NCBI RefSeq assembly: GCF_026967935.1
Contig: NZ_JAPVBL010000003.1
Location: 62,001-126,000 of the forward strand
DNA length: 64,000 bases
Direction: 5' to 3'
Origin: Modestobacter sp. VKM Ac-2982
GTDB taxonomy: Bacteria; Actinomycetota; Actinomycetes; Mycobacteriales; Geodermatophilaceae
The stretch's first letter is position 1, and each line of letters opens with the position of its first letter. The notes beneath the pieces are model-generated. The model searched no databases, was not told the origin of the DNA, and worked only from the letters and a program-made list of their open reading frames with translations. Positions 1-9,748 of the stretch are shown piece after piece. A program made the translations under genes and the position numbers.

Positions 1-267
1 GCGAAGGTCGACCCGCGCGAGGTGGAGGCGGCGTGCCGGGCGGGGCTGGAGCTGCGGGACTGCGCCGTCGTCGGGCAGCCGCTCCCGTCGGGGCGCACGG
101 AGATCTGTGCCTACGTCGTCGCCGACCGTCCGGTGAGCCGGGCCGACCTGGTGCAGGCGCTCGGCGGCCGGCTCAGCAGCCACAAGATCCCCACCCGGGT
201 GGTGCAGCTGGACGCACTGCCCCGCGGCAGCAACGGCAAGCTCGCCCGCCAGGAGCTGCCCCGATGA
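1..267 (+). CDS. AMP-dependent acyl/amino-acid ligase, C-terminal end (partial)
   Basis: Only the last 88 residues of an adenylate-forming enzyme are present; the rest lies left of the window. The frame is open from base 1. What is visible matches the small C-terminal lid domain (AMP-binding_C): a SSHKIPTRVVQLDALPR stretch followed by GSNGKLAR, which carries the conserved A10 lysine that closes over the active site during adenylation. The stop overlaps the next start by 4 bp (ATGA), so this gene begins, or continues, the thioester-chemistry operon that follows. The substrate cannot be inferred because the pocket residues are outside the window. Confidence 0.8.
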   Translation, partial: AKVDPREVEAACRAGLELRDCAVVGQPLPSGRTEICAYVVADRPVSRADLVQALGGRLSSHKIPTRVVQLDALPRGSNGKLARQELPR

Positions 268-791
268 CCGTCACCGGTGGGCGGCCGGAGCCGTCGCCGG
301 CCGGGGACCCGGCGGTGGCGGCCCGGCTGGCCGAGGGCTCGCTGGCCGACGTGCCGCTGGCGGTGCTGCAGGCCGGTCTGCGGCTGCCGTTGCACGACCA
401 CCTCGGGCTGGAGCTGACCGGGCTGCGGCCGGTGGTGGTCGAGCTGCCGCTCACCGACCGCTGCCGCACCCAGGCCGGTCCGCTCCACGGCGGTGCGCTC
501 GCCACGCTCGTCGACGTGGCCGGCAACGTCGCCGTCGCCACCAGCGGCGCGGTCGACGTCTCCCGCTACGGCCTGGTCACCGTCCGGGCCGAGATCGACT
601 TCCGGGCCCAGCCGACCGGTGAGCGGGTCCGGGCCGAGGCCGAGGTGGTCGAGGTCGGCCGGCGGTCGGCGCGGACCGAGTGCGTCGTGCGGGACGACGC
701 CGGGCGGGTCGTCGGCCGGGCCACGCTGACCACCCGGATGCTGCCCCGCGCGGGGCTGCCCGGGACCGGCCTGGCGGGCGCCGGGTGCTGA
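264..791 (+). CDS. PaaI-family hotdog-fold thioesterase
   Basis: A 175-residue protein whose centre reads GPLHGGALATLVDVAGN, the signature of the 4HBT/PaaI hotdog thioesterases, in which the HGG loop and a nearby acidic residue activate water against an acyl-CoA or acyl-carrier thioester. The N-terminal 35 residues are Ala/Pro-rich and probably flexible. The start was chosen because its ATG overlaps the upstream stop (ATGA); the open frame extends further 5' but over the upstream gene. The downstream gene starts 7 bp before this stop. In context it is probably an editing or releasing thioesterase for the ligase and carrier protein of the same operon, which is inference. Confidence 0.8.
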   Translation: MTVTGGRPEPSPAGDPAVAARLAEGSLADVPLAVLQAGLRLPLHDHLGLELTGLRPVVVELPLTDRCRTQAGPLHGGALATLVDVAGNVAVATSGAVDVSRYGLVTVRAEIDFRAQPTGERVRAEAEVVEVGRRSARTECVVRDDAGRVVGRATLTTRMLPRAGLPGTGLAGAGC

Positions 792-2155
792 CCGCGACGG
801 GGCCGGCGAGTGGACCCACGGCTGGGGGACCACCGCTGTCCTGGCCGCAGGAGGTGCTGTGGCTGGCCGAGCGGATGCGCCCGGGCACCGTGCTGGACCC
901 GCGCTGCGCGGTGCACCGGGCCTTCTCCTTCCCCGAGCCGCCGGACCTGGAACTGCTCGGGCGGGCGCTCACCGCGGTGGTGGCGCGGCACGACGCCGTC
1001 CGCACCGTGCCGGTCCCGGAGGACGACGGGGTGCACCTGGTGGTGTGCCCCCCGTCGGCGGTGCCGGTCGAGATCGCGCCGCTGCCCCCGGGCGCCGGGG
1101 ACGACGAGGTCCGCCGCGGCGTCCTCGCCGCCGCCACCGCCCCCTACGACCTGGTGGCCGGTCCGCTGCTGCGGGCGGCCTGGCTGCCCCGCGACCGCGG
1201 CGGGACCCTGGTCCTCGCCCTGCACCACTGGGCCGGCGACGTCGCGGCCCTCGACGCGCTGCAGCAGGAGGCCGCCGAGCTGTACGCGTGCCTCCGCGAC
1301 GGCCGCCCGGCATCCCCGGCGCCACCGGGCTACGCCGCCCTGGCCGCGGCCCGGCGGGCGGCGGACCCGGCCGGGCACGAGGAGCTCTCGGCCTGGTGGC
1401 GGACGGAGCTGGCCGGGGCCCGTCGGGGTGCCCTGCCGGGCAGCGGGGCGGGCCGGACCGGCGGTGCGACCGGGCTGCTGGCCCGGCCGCTCGGCGGCCC
1501 GGCGTCGGCCGCGCTGCTGCAGCTCACCGCCGTCCACCGGGCCTCGCCGTACATGGTGCTGCTCGCCGCGATCGGCGCGTTGCTGGACGACGGGCGGGGC
1601 GAACCGGACCACCTGGACGCGATCGTCTTCACCGTCGACGGCGGCCGGTCGGGGTCGGAACGCCGGGTGGTCGGCTTCCTGTCCGAACCGCTGCCGCTGC
1701 GGCTGCGGCTGGACCGCACCCAGCCGTTCGGTGTCGCGGTCGCCGCCGCGCGGACCACGGTGCTGGCTGCGATGGGGCACCGTGACGTGCCGTTCGTCCG
1801 GCTGCTGCAGACCGCGCCCCGCCTGGCGGTCGCCCTGCTCCGCGGTCGCCGGCCGGCCACGCTGGTGCAGTACTTCTCGCCGGCCGACCTCGACCTCGGC
1901 GGCCGGCGGGGACACGTCCTGCCGACCTTCCCGGCCACCGGCGCGGTGGAGGCGCACCCGTGGGCGGTGCCGGTCGACCTGGACGTCACCGTGGAGCGGC
2001 GCGGCGACGAGCACAGCGTGGCGGTCCTCTTCGACCCCGGGCTCTGGGACCGGGTCGACCTCGAGTCCGCCCTGGACCGGCTGGAGGCCGTGCTCACCGG
2101 CGGCCTGGCCGACCCGGCGCGGCCACTGGCCCGGCTCGCCGGCGGACCGCGATGA
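785..2155 (+). CDS. Stand-alone NRPS-type condensation domain protein
   Basis: A 456-residue protein with the order of motifs of an NRPS condensation domain and no attached adenylation or carrier domain. It has an early WPQEVLWLAERM (C1-like), RHDAVRTV (C2-like, about residue 70) and the active-site motif HHWAGDV (C3, His147-His148-x3-Asp152). The usual Gly after the Asp is Val, but the second His and the Asp are kept, so condensation or esterification chemistry is possible. The GTG start overlaps the thioesterase stop; the next gene overlaps by 4 bp. Free-standing C domains join two carrier-bound or free substrates. Here the natural partner is the small acyl carrier protein at the end of the operon. 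WES/DGAT acyltransferases share the HHxxxD motif and are the main alternative. Confidence 0.75.
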   Translation: MLTATGPASGPTAGGPPLSWPQEVLWLAERMRPGTVLDPRCAVHRAFSFPEPPDLELLGRALTAVVARHDAVRTVPVPEDDGVHLVVCPPSAVPVEIAPLPPGAGDDEVRRGVLAAATAPYDLVAGPLLRAAWLPRDRGGTLVLALHHWAGDVAALDALQQEAAELYACLRDGRPASPAPPGYAALAAARRAADPAGHEELSAWWRTELAGARRGALPGSGAGRTGGATGLLARPLGGPASAALLQLTAVHRASPYMVLLAAIGALLDDGRGEPDHLDAIVFTVDGGRSGSERRVVGFLSEPLPLRLRLDRTQPFGVAVAAARTTVLAAMGHRDVPFVRLLQTAPRLAVALLRGRRPATLVQYFSPADLDLGGRRGHVLPTFPATGAVEAHPWAVPVDLDVTVERRGDEHSVAVLFDPGLWDRVDLESALDRLEAVLTGGLADPARPLARLAGGPR

Positions 2156-2213
2156 CCACCGGCGAGGCCGCGACGACCACCGGCGGGGCCGCGATGACCA
2201 CCGGCGCGACGGC
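2151..2213 (+). repeat. 21-bp tandem repeat (3 units) at the P450 start
   Basis: Three 21-bp units (2151-2171, 2172-2192, 2193-2213) begin with GAYGACCACCGGCG and differ at a few bases. They encode a repeated TTGxAAx heptapeptide at the start of the P450. Units 1 and 3 each supply an in-frame ATG (2152 and 2194), so repeat number shifts the N-terminus by whole codons without breaking the frame. Confidence 0.85.
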
Positions 2214-3390
2214 GCCGGGCCCGGTGGACTGGTTCCCGCTCCAGCTGCCCGGCGTGCCGGCCGGCCCGACGGCCGCCCGTGCGGCCGCCCTGGCGGGCAA
2301 GCGCGCCCGGACCCCCGTCGAGCCGATGGCCGCCTTCGGCGAGGACGGGACGGTGTGGACGGTCTACCGGTACGACGACGCCGCTGCGGTGCTGGCCGAC
2401 GACGCCGGGTTCTCCCTCGGGGTGGTCGAGGAGAGGTACGGCGCCGTCCTCGGCCGGTCGATGCTCACCGTGGCGCCGCGGGCCCGGCGGGCGTTGCGCC
2501 GGGTGCTCGCCACGCACCTGCACCCGGACGACCCAGCGGTGGCGGAACTGGTCGAGTCGGTCGTCACCGAGCGGGTCACGGCGCTGGCGCCGGCCGCGGA
2601 CGGCCCGGTCGACCTGGCACCGCTGCTGGCCGCCCAGGTGCCGGCGCGGGTGCTCGTCCGGTTGCTGGGGCTGCCGGAGGAGGAGTGGGCGGCGGTCGCC
2701 GGGCTGGCGTCGGCCGCGGCCGGCTTCCTGTCCGATCCGCGGGGCGCGCTGCGGGCGGCCCGGGCGCTGCGCCGGTCCTTCGCCGGGCGGCTGCACGCCA
2801 CCGGCCCCGGGGACGACGTGGTCACCGCGCTGGCACAGGTGGAGGTCGACGGGGAGCGGCTGGCCGGGGCCGAGGTGGTCGCGTCCCTGTTGCTGCTGGC
2901 CTGGGCCGGCACCGAGACCGCGCACCCGGCGGTCCTGACCTGCCTGTACGCCGTCCTCGCCCACCCCGGGTCGGCGGCGGCGGTCCGCGCCGACCCGGCA
3001 CTGGCCCTGGCGGCTGTCGACGAGGCGCTGCGCTGGGAGGCGCCGGTCCAGGTGACCTCCCGACGGGCCGAGCGCGCGACCCGGATCGGGGACACCGTCG
3101 TCCCGGCGGGCGCCACGGTGCTGGTGCACCTGGGCTCGGCCAACCGGGACGAACGCCGCTTCCCCGACCCGGACCGCTTCGACCTCGCCCGCACCGGCAG
3201 CCCGGGCCATCTCGCCTTCGGCACCGGCGTGCACCGCTGCCTCGGCTGGCAGCTGGCCCGGACCGAGGTCGCGACGTGCGTCCGGGTCCTGCTGGACCGC
3301 TGGCCGGACCTGCGGCTGGCCGAGGACTCCCCGCCACCCGAGGGCGCGGTGCTGCGCAGCCCCCGCCGGCTGCTCGTGCACCTGCGCTGA
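2152..3390 (+). CDS. Cytochrome P450 in the thioester-chemistry operon
   Basis: A 412-residue soluble bacterial P450. The landmarks are an I-helix oxygen-activation motif AGTET, the ExxR motif in DEALRWEAP, and the heme loop FGTGVHRCLGWQLAR with Cys363 as thiolate ligand. It lacks a signal or anchor and would need separate ferredoxin and reductase, neither of which is in this window. The chosen ATG overlaps the upstream stop (ATGA). A second in-frame ATG at 2194 lies at the third unit of a 21-bp tandem repeat and may be the real start. P450s encoded beside carrier proteins often hydroxylate carrier-bound amino or fatty acyl groups. That role is likely here but not proven. Confidence 0.9.
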   Translation: MTTGEAATTTGGAAMTTGATAPGPVDWFPLQLPGVPAGPTAARAAALAGKRARTPVEPMAAFGEDGTVWTVYRYDDAAAVLADDAGFSLGVVEERYGAVLGRSMLTVAPRARRALRRVLATHLHPDDPAVAELVESVVTERVTALAPAADGPVDLAPLLAAQVPARVLVRLLGLPEEEWAAVAGLASAAAGFLSDPRGALRAARALRRSFAGRLHATGPGDDVVTALAQVEVDGERLAGAEVVASLLLLAWAGTETAHPAVLTCLYAVLAHPGSAAAVRADPALALAAVDEALRWEAPVQVTSRRAERATRIGDTVVPAGATVLVHLGSANRDERRFPDPDRFDLARTGSPGHLAFGTGVHRCLGWQLARTEVATCVRVLLDRWPDLRLAEDSPPPEGAVLRSPRRLLVHLR

Positions 3391-3438
3391 GACCGCCCCC
3401 ATCCCCACCGAGCCCGATCCCCAGCCACCGGAGGACAC

Positions 3439-5007
3439 GTGCGACAGGTCCCGCTCCGTCCCAGCATGACCCTCGGTGAGGTCCTCGCCGCGGCCGCCGC
3501 AGCGGCCGGGGACGCCCGGCTGGTCGCCGACGGCACGCAGGTGACCCTGCGGGAGCTCGCCGACCGGGCGGCGGACCGGGCGGCGGAGCTGCGCGGCGCC
3601 GGCCTCGGGCCCGGGGACGCGGTGGGCCTGCTGCTGCCCAACGGGATCCGGTACGCCGAGGCCTTCTTCGCCACGGTCCTGCTCGGGGGCGTGGTCGTCC
3701 CGCTGGACAGCCAGTCGACCGACCGGGAGCTGGCCGAGGTCGGCCAGGTGGTCGACCTGCGGGCGACGGTCGGCGAGCGGGACCGTCCGCCGGCGGCCGG
3801 CCGGGTCGACGTCCTCGTCACCGGCGAGGGCTGGCGGGTCCCCGGCGACCCACCGCCGGTGCCCGGGCCGCCGGCGGTGCGCCGGCGGGACGACACGGCC
3901 GCCGTCTTCTTCACCTCCGGGACCACCGGGGCCCCCAAGCCGGTGCCGCTGACCCACCACGCCGTCGTGCGTCCGTTGATCGCCCTGCAGCGGCTGCACG
4001 CCGCCTTCTTCGGCGGGTCCCCGGTCACCCGGGTGCGGAAGGTGGCGACGGTGACGGCACGGCACGGCACCAAGCTGCTGCGGGCCAGCGGCCGGCAGAC
4101 CTGGCTGACCGCCAGCCCGTTCCGGGCGATGGCGGGACACCAGGTGCTGACCGGGTCGCTCCTGCTGGGGCACGACCTGGTGACGACCCCCGGCTTCGTC
4201 CCCCGCCGAGTCCTGGAGCTGGTCGACGCCCACGGGGTGAACGTGCTGGCCGGGACGCCGGCGATGCTGGAGCTGCTGCTCCGCGTCGAGGACCTCTCGC
4301 CGTACGACCTGTCCTCGCTGCTGGTGATCGGGCTGGGCGGCGGGCCGGCGGCCCCCGACCTCGTGGAGCGGGCGCGCGACCGGTTCGGCTGCGCGGTCAC
4401 GGTGGGCTACGGCTCCACCGAGCTGGGCGGTGGGGTGCTGGCGACCCGCCTGGAGGACCCGCTCCGGGCCCAGGCGGAGACCGTCGGCCGACCGTTCCCC
4501 GGCACGGAGGTGCGGATCGTCGACGAGTCGGGTGCCGAGGTGCCCGCCGGCACCCCCGGGGAGCTGCTGTGCCGCCCGCCGGGCGCGGCCGGGGACTCGC
4601 CCTGGGTCCACACCCGTGACCTGGGGGTCCAGGACGACGCCGGCAACATCCGGATCCTGGGGCGGGTCGACGACCTGATCGTCCGCGGCGGGCAGAACGT
4701 CCACCCCTCGGAGGTCGAACGGGTGGTCGCCGAGCTGCCGGACGTGGACCGGTGCGCGGCGGTCGGCGTGCCGGTGCACGGCGACCAGCAGGTGTGGCTC
4801 TTCGTCGTCCCCGCCGGGGAGCGGGAGCTGGCTGCCCAGGACGTCCGCCGGCACTGCCGTGCGCAGCTCGCCCCGGCCAAGCAGCCGGACCGGGTCCGTT
4901 TCGTGGCGGAGATCCCGGTGAACGAGTACGGCGAGGTGCGGCGGAACCGGCTGCGGGAACAGGCGGTCGCAGAGCTGACGGACGACCGGGAAGGGGCCAC
5001 GCAGTGA
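3439..5007 (+). CDS. AMP-dependent acyl-CoA synthetase/ligase-like protein lacking the A10 lysine
   Basis: A 522-residue ANL-superfamily enzyme with the phosphate-binding loop TSGTTGAPKPVPLTH (about residue 158), the YGSTE aromatic/magnesium motif (324-328), and the hinge GRVDDLIVRGGQNVHPSEVE. The C-terminal motif normally reads xGKxxR; here it is NEYGEVRR, with Glu499 where the catalytic A10 lysine is expected. The ligase ending at position 267 keeps that Lys. This enzyme may therefore be weak in adenylation, work only in the thioester half-reaction, or serve as a partner. Start: GTG 3439 sits very close to a GGAGGA; ATG 3466 is an alternative that drops nine residues. It overlaps the carrier-protein gene by 4 bp, which suggests that it loads it. 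Confidence 0.85.
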   Translation: MRQVPLRPSMTLGEVLAAAAAAAGDARLVADGTQVTLRELADRAADRAAELRGAGLGPGDAVGLLLPNGIRYAEAFFATVLLGGVVVPLDSQSTDRELAEVGQVVDLRATVGERDRPPAAGRVDVLVTGEGWRVPGDPPPVPGPPAVRRRDDTAAVFFTSGTTGAPKPVPLTHHAVVRPLIALQRLHAAFFGGSPVTRVRKVATVTARHGTKLLRASGRQTWLTASPFRAMAGHQVLTGSLLLGHDLVTTPGFVPRRVLELVDAHGVNVLAGTPAMLELLLRVEDLSPYDLSSLLVIGLGGGPAAPDLVERARDRFGCAVTVGYGSTELGGGVLATRLEDPLRAQAETVGRPFPGTEVRIVDESGAEVPAGTPGELLCRPPGAAGDSPWVHTRDLGVQDDAGNIRILGRVDDLIVRGGQNVHPSEVERVVAELPDVDRCAAVGVPVHGDQQVWLFVVPAGERELAAQDVRRHCRAQLAPAKQPDRVRFVAEIPVNEYGEVRRNRLREQAVAELTDDREGATQ

Positions 5008-5288
5008 CCGACGGACGACTGTCCCTGGAGGCGTTCCGGGACCGGCTGGCCGAGGAGCTCGAGGTGGACCTCGCCGACGCCGGAGCCGGCAGCCGGCTGG
5101 GTGACGACCTGGAGCTGGACTCGGTCCAGCGGCTGGAGGCCCTCGTCGCCGTGGAGGACCTGGGGGTCCACCTCCCCGACGACAGCGTCGGGCCCGAGCA
5201 GACTCTCGGGGGCCTGCACGAGCTCTACCTCCGCGGTGGCCGGCCCGGCCCTGAGCCGTTGCCCCCGCAGCTGGGCCCGGTCCCCTGA
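5004..5288 (+). CDS. Acyl/peptidyl carrier protein
   Basis: A 94-residue acidic helical protein. The phosphopantetheine site is DDLELDSVQRLE with Ser40 as the attachment residue (the family consensus is LGxDS; the preceding residue here is Asp). Length and charge fit a discrete ACP/PCP. The C-terminal 15 residues are Pro-rich and disordered. GTG 5004 overlaps the ligase stop (GTGA), so the two are translationally coupled. It is the last gene of the run, and 227 bp separate it from the arabinose transporter. The substrate it carries is unknown. Confidence 0.85.
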   Translation: MTDGRLSLEAFRDRLAEELEVDLADAGAGSRLGDDLELDSVQRLEALVAVEDLGVHLPDDSVGPEQTLGGLHELYLRGGRPGPEPLPPQLGPVP

Positions 5289-5431
5289 CGACTGACGGTC
5301 ACCCGCGACTCGCCCAGTGCGACCGCCGTCCCGGGTGCGTCGTCGCTGGATCACCTGGTCGAGCGACAGGTGAACGCGTCGTTACGCGACCGTGACGCTC
5401 AACTTGGGCGACGGGCTTGACGGACCGGGGT

Positions 5432-5445
5432 TGTTAGCGCTCACA
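5432..5445 (+). promoter_or_regulatory. LacI-family operator upstream of the sugar transporter
   Basis: TGTTAGCGCTCACA is a near-perfect palindrome centred on GC, with one mismatched pair between half-sites, and is typical of LacI/GalR-family operators. It lies about 70 bp before the binding-protein gene. A sister site with the same half-site occurs at 10793-10806 before araB, next to the LacI-family gene at 9749, so this is most likely where that repressor acts. I saw no other clear feature in 5289-5515. Confidence 0.75.
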
Positions 5446-5515
5446 CTGTCTCAGCCCGCACAGCGGCGGGCCTGCGCCATCAAGGGGGCAGATGTCTCGA
5501 AGGAGAGATGTGGCA

Positions 5516-6667
5516 GTGAACAAGAAGCTCGGTCTGACCGCCCTGGGCGCCTCGCTGGCGCTCACCCTCACCGCCTGTGGTGGCGAGGGCGCCGGCAGCA
5601 CCAACGACACCGAGAACGCAGCTCCTGAGGACCTCACGATCGGCGTCTCGATGCCGACCGAGACCTCCGAGCGCTGGATCGCCGACGGCGCCAACGTCGA
5701 GGACCAGCTCGAGGGGGCCGGGTACCAGGTCGAGCTGCTGTACGCCGGTGACGACATCCCGACCCAGTCGCAGCAGATCGACCAGATGATCGCCCAGGGC
5801 GTCGACGCACTGATCGTCGCGGCGATCGACGGCACCGCGCTCAGCGCGCAGCTGCAGAACGCGGCGGACCAGGACATCCCGGTGATCAGCTACGACCGGC
5901 TGATCCGGGAGACCGAGAACGTCGACTTCTACGTCAGCTTCGACAACTTCAAGGTCGGCGTCGCGCAGGGCACCGCCCTGCTGACCGGCCTGGGCATCAC
6001 CGACGAAGAGGGCAACCCCACCGGGGCCACCGGGCCGTTCAACATCGAGCTGTTCGCCGGCTCGCTGGACGACAACAACGCCGGCTTCTTCTTCAACGGC
6101 GCCATGTCCGTCCTGCAGCCCTACATCGACAACGGCACGCTCGTCGTCAAGTCCGGCCAGACCGGCATCGAGCAGGCTGCCACGCTGCGCTGGTCGCAGG
6201 AGACCGCCCAGCGGCGGATGGAGGACCTGCTCACCTCCAGCTACAACGACGGCTCGGTCGTCAACGGCGTCCTGTCGCCCTACGACGGCATCTCCCGCGG
6301 CATCATCACCGCGCTGCAGAACGCCGGCTACGGCCCGACGCAGGACGCGCAGCCCAAGCCGATGCCGGTGATCACCGGTCAGGACGCCGAGATCGCGTCC
6401 GTCAAGCTGATCGCCGACAACGTCCAGGACTCCACGGTCTTCAAGGACACCCGGCTGCTGGCCGAGCAGGCCGTCGCCGCCGCCACGGCCTACCTCGAGG
6501 GCGAGGAGCCGGAGGCCAACGACACCGAGACCTACGACAACGGTGTCAAGGTCGTCCCGTCCTACCTGCTCCCGATCGAGACGGTCTACCAGGACGACAT
6601 CCAGTCGGTCCTGATCGACTCCGGCTACTACACCGCCGAAGAGGTCGCCGCAGGTCAGACGGACTGA
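5516..6667 (+). CDS. chvE: Multiple-monosaccharide ABC transporter substrate-binding lipoprotein (ChvE-like)
   Basis: A 383-residue periplasmic-binding-protein-like lipoprotein. It has a Lys-rich n-region, a hydrophobic helix and the lipobox LTAC with Cys21 as the lipidated residue, followed by the Peripla_BP_4 fold (LTIGVSMPTETSERW, then DIPVISYDRLIR). This fits the ChvE/MmsE group that binds arabinose, glucose, galactose or xylose outside the membrane. The open frame starts at 5492, but GTG 5516 was chosen because AAGGAG (5500-5505) is properly spaced from it and the signal peptide then begins directly. GTG 5510 is also possible. It is the first gene of the transporter operon and is followed by strong hairpins, which fits the usual excess of binding protein over permease. 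Confidence 0.9.
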   Translation: MNKKLGLTALGASLALTLTACGGEGAGSTNDTENAAPEDLTIGVSMPTETSERWIADGANVEDQLEGAGYQVELLYAGDDIPTQSQQIDQMIAQGVDALIVAAIDGTALSAQLQNAADQDIPVISYDRLIRETENVDFYVSFDNFKVGVAQGTALLTGLGITDEEGNPTGATGPFNIELFAGSLDDNNAGFFFNGAMSVLQPYIDNGTLVVKSGQTGIEQAATLRWSQETAQRRMEDLLTSSYNDGSVVNGVLSPYDGISRGIITALQNAGYGPTQDAQPKPMPVITGQDAEIASVKLIADNVQDSTVFKDTRLLAEQAVAAATAYLEGEEPEANDTETYDNGVKVVPSYLLPIETVYQDDIQSVLIDSGYYTAEEVAAGQTD

Positions 6668-6684
6668 CGTCCGTCCCCCAGTCC

Positions 6685-6720
6685 CGGCCGGGTCCGGCAG
6701 CACGCTGTCGGACCCGGCCG
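6685..6720 (+). terminator. Strong hairpin after the binding-protein gene
   Basis: A 16-bp stem (6685-6700 with 6705-6720, one G-T wobble) closes a CACG tetraloop just after the binding-protein stop. No T-tract follows. As in other binding-protein-dependent systems, it probably acts as a partial terminator or as a 3' block to RNase that keeps the upstream message abundant. Confidence 0.6.
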
Positions 6721-6791
6721 GTTCCACCCCACCTGCCGGACACCGGCCCGTGGGGTTCCACCCCACCTGCCGGACACCGGCCCGGTGGGGT
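6721..6791 (+). repeat. Tandem 30-bp repeat forming a compound hairpin
   Basis: An exact 30-bp direct repeat occupies 6721-6750 and 6755-6784 (period 34). Each copy can fold. In the second, ACCCCACC (6760-6767) pairs with GGTGGGGT (6784-6791) and an inner GCCGG/CCGGC stem closes an ACA loop. Together with the hairpin at 6685-6720 it fills the gap between the binding-protein and ATPase genes. Confidence 0.8.
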
Positions 6792-6866
6792 GACCGCAAC
6801 TCCACATCCCGAGTGACCCGCACTCGGTGCACCCACCCCTTGTGAATGACGAGGACGACGGAGTCC

Positions 6867-8401
<1,535 letters not shown>

Positions 8402-8405
<4 letters not shown>

Positions 8406-9655
8406 CCAGGACCGTTCCCCCAGAGGCGGGTCAGACCCCACCGAACGCCGACTTCACGCCCAAGCCCGCCGGGCAGAGCGGTTCGGGCAGCATGCGCGAG
8501 TTCCTCCGCAGCAACCTGCGCCAGAGCGGCATCTACGTCGCCTTCATCGCGATCGTCGCGCTCTTCACGTTCCTGACCGACGGCACCCTCCTCAGCGCCG
8601 GGAACGTCACCAACCTGGTCCTGCAGTACTCCTACATCCTGGTGCTCGCCATCGGCATGGTCATCGTGATCATCGCCGGGCACATCGACCTCTCCGTGGG
8701 GTCGGTCGTCGCGCTCACCGGAGCCGTCTCCGCGGTGCTGGTCATCGACCGGGGCCTGCCGTGGTGGGCCGGCGTCCTGGCCGCCATCGCGGTGGGCCTG
8801 CTGGTCGGCGCCTGGCACGGCTTCTGGGTCGCCTACGTCGGCATCCCGGCGTTCATCGTGACCCTCGCCGGCATGCTGCTGTTCCGCGGGCTGACGCTCC
8901 AGGTGCTGGACAACGTCTCGCTGTCCCCGTTCCCGGCGGAGTACCGCGAGGTGGCCAGCGGGTTCCTCAACGGCCTGCTCGGCGGCTACGGCTACGACGC
9001 CTTCACCCTGCTGATCGGCGGCGTGGCGGTGGCCGGCTACGCGGTCAGCGGGTGGCGCTCTCGTGCCGCTCGGACCCGCTACGGGCAGCCGGTCGAGTCC
9101 CTGGCGCTGTTCATCGTCAAGGTCGTCGCCGTCGGCGCGGTCGTGATGGCCTTCGCCTGGCAGCTGGCCAACGCCCGCGGCCTGCCCATCGTGCTGATCA
9201 TCCTCGGTGTGCTGGCGATCGCCTACGGCCTGATCACCAAGAACACCGTGTTCGGGCGCCAGGTCTACGCCATCGGCGGCAACCTCTCGGCGGCGACGCT
9301 GTCCGGCGTCAAGGTCAAGGCCGTCAACTTCTGGATCTTCGTCAACATGGGCTTCCTGTCCGCGGTGGCCGGGGTCATCTACTCGTCCCGGTCCAACGGT
9401 GCCCAGCCCGCCGCCGGCGAGATGTTCGAGCTGGACGCCATCGCCGCCGCCTTCATCGGTGGTGCGGCGGTCACCGGCGGTGTCGGCACCGTGGTCGGGG
9501 CCATGGTCGGTGGTCTGATCATGGCGGTCATGAGCAACGGCATGTCGCTCCTGGGCGTCGACCAGTCGATCCAGTCGGTGGTCAAGGGCCTCGTCCTGCT
9601 GCTGGCCGTCGCCTTCGACGTCTACAACAAGCGGCGCGCCGGAGCCTCCCGCTGA
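8402..9655 (+). CDS. mmsB: Multiple-monosaccharide ABC transporter permease
   Basis: A 417-residue integral membrane protein of the BPD_transp_2 (RbsC/XylH/MmsB) family with about ten hydrophobic segments. It contains the family landmark [19 protein letters not shown] and, near the C-terminus, [20 protein letters not shown], which contacts the ATPase. The first 40 residues are Pro/Gly-rich and cytoplasmic. The ATG overlaps the ATPase stop (ATGA). It forms the membrane channel of the sugar transporter. The operon ends just after it at a long hairpin. Confidence 0.93.
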
Positions 9656-9679
9656 CGTAGGTCGCGGAGCCACCAAGTC

Positions 9680-9732
9680 GAGGGCGGCACCGGCGCCGTC
9701 CTCATCTCGAGGACGGCATCGGCGCCGCCCTC
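9680..9732 (+). terminator. Long imperfect hairpin after mmsB
   Basis: A 24-nt arm (9680-9703) pairs with 9709-9732 around an ATCTC loop with 21 of 24 positions Watson-Crick and one further G-T. It separates the transporter operon from the LacI-family gene and probably terminates transcription, although no T-tract follows. Confidence 0.65.
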
Positions 9733-9748
9733 TGCTGAAGGGGGGACC

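Noticed and set aside
1330-4854. A 1174-codon open frame on the minus strand
   Set aside because: It is a shadow of the condensation, P450 and ligase genes. The protein has no recognisable domain and shows GC-frame composition; the plus-strand genes have clear motifs.
6750-6866. Separate small gene in the gap before mmsA
   Set aside because: The short frames here arise from the tandem repeat and have no start signal or family match.
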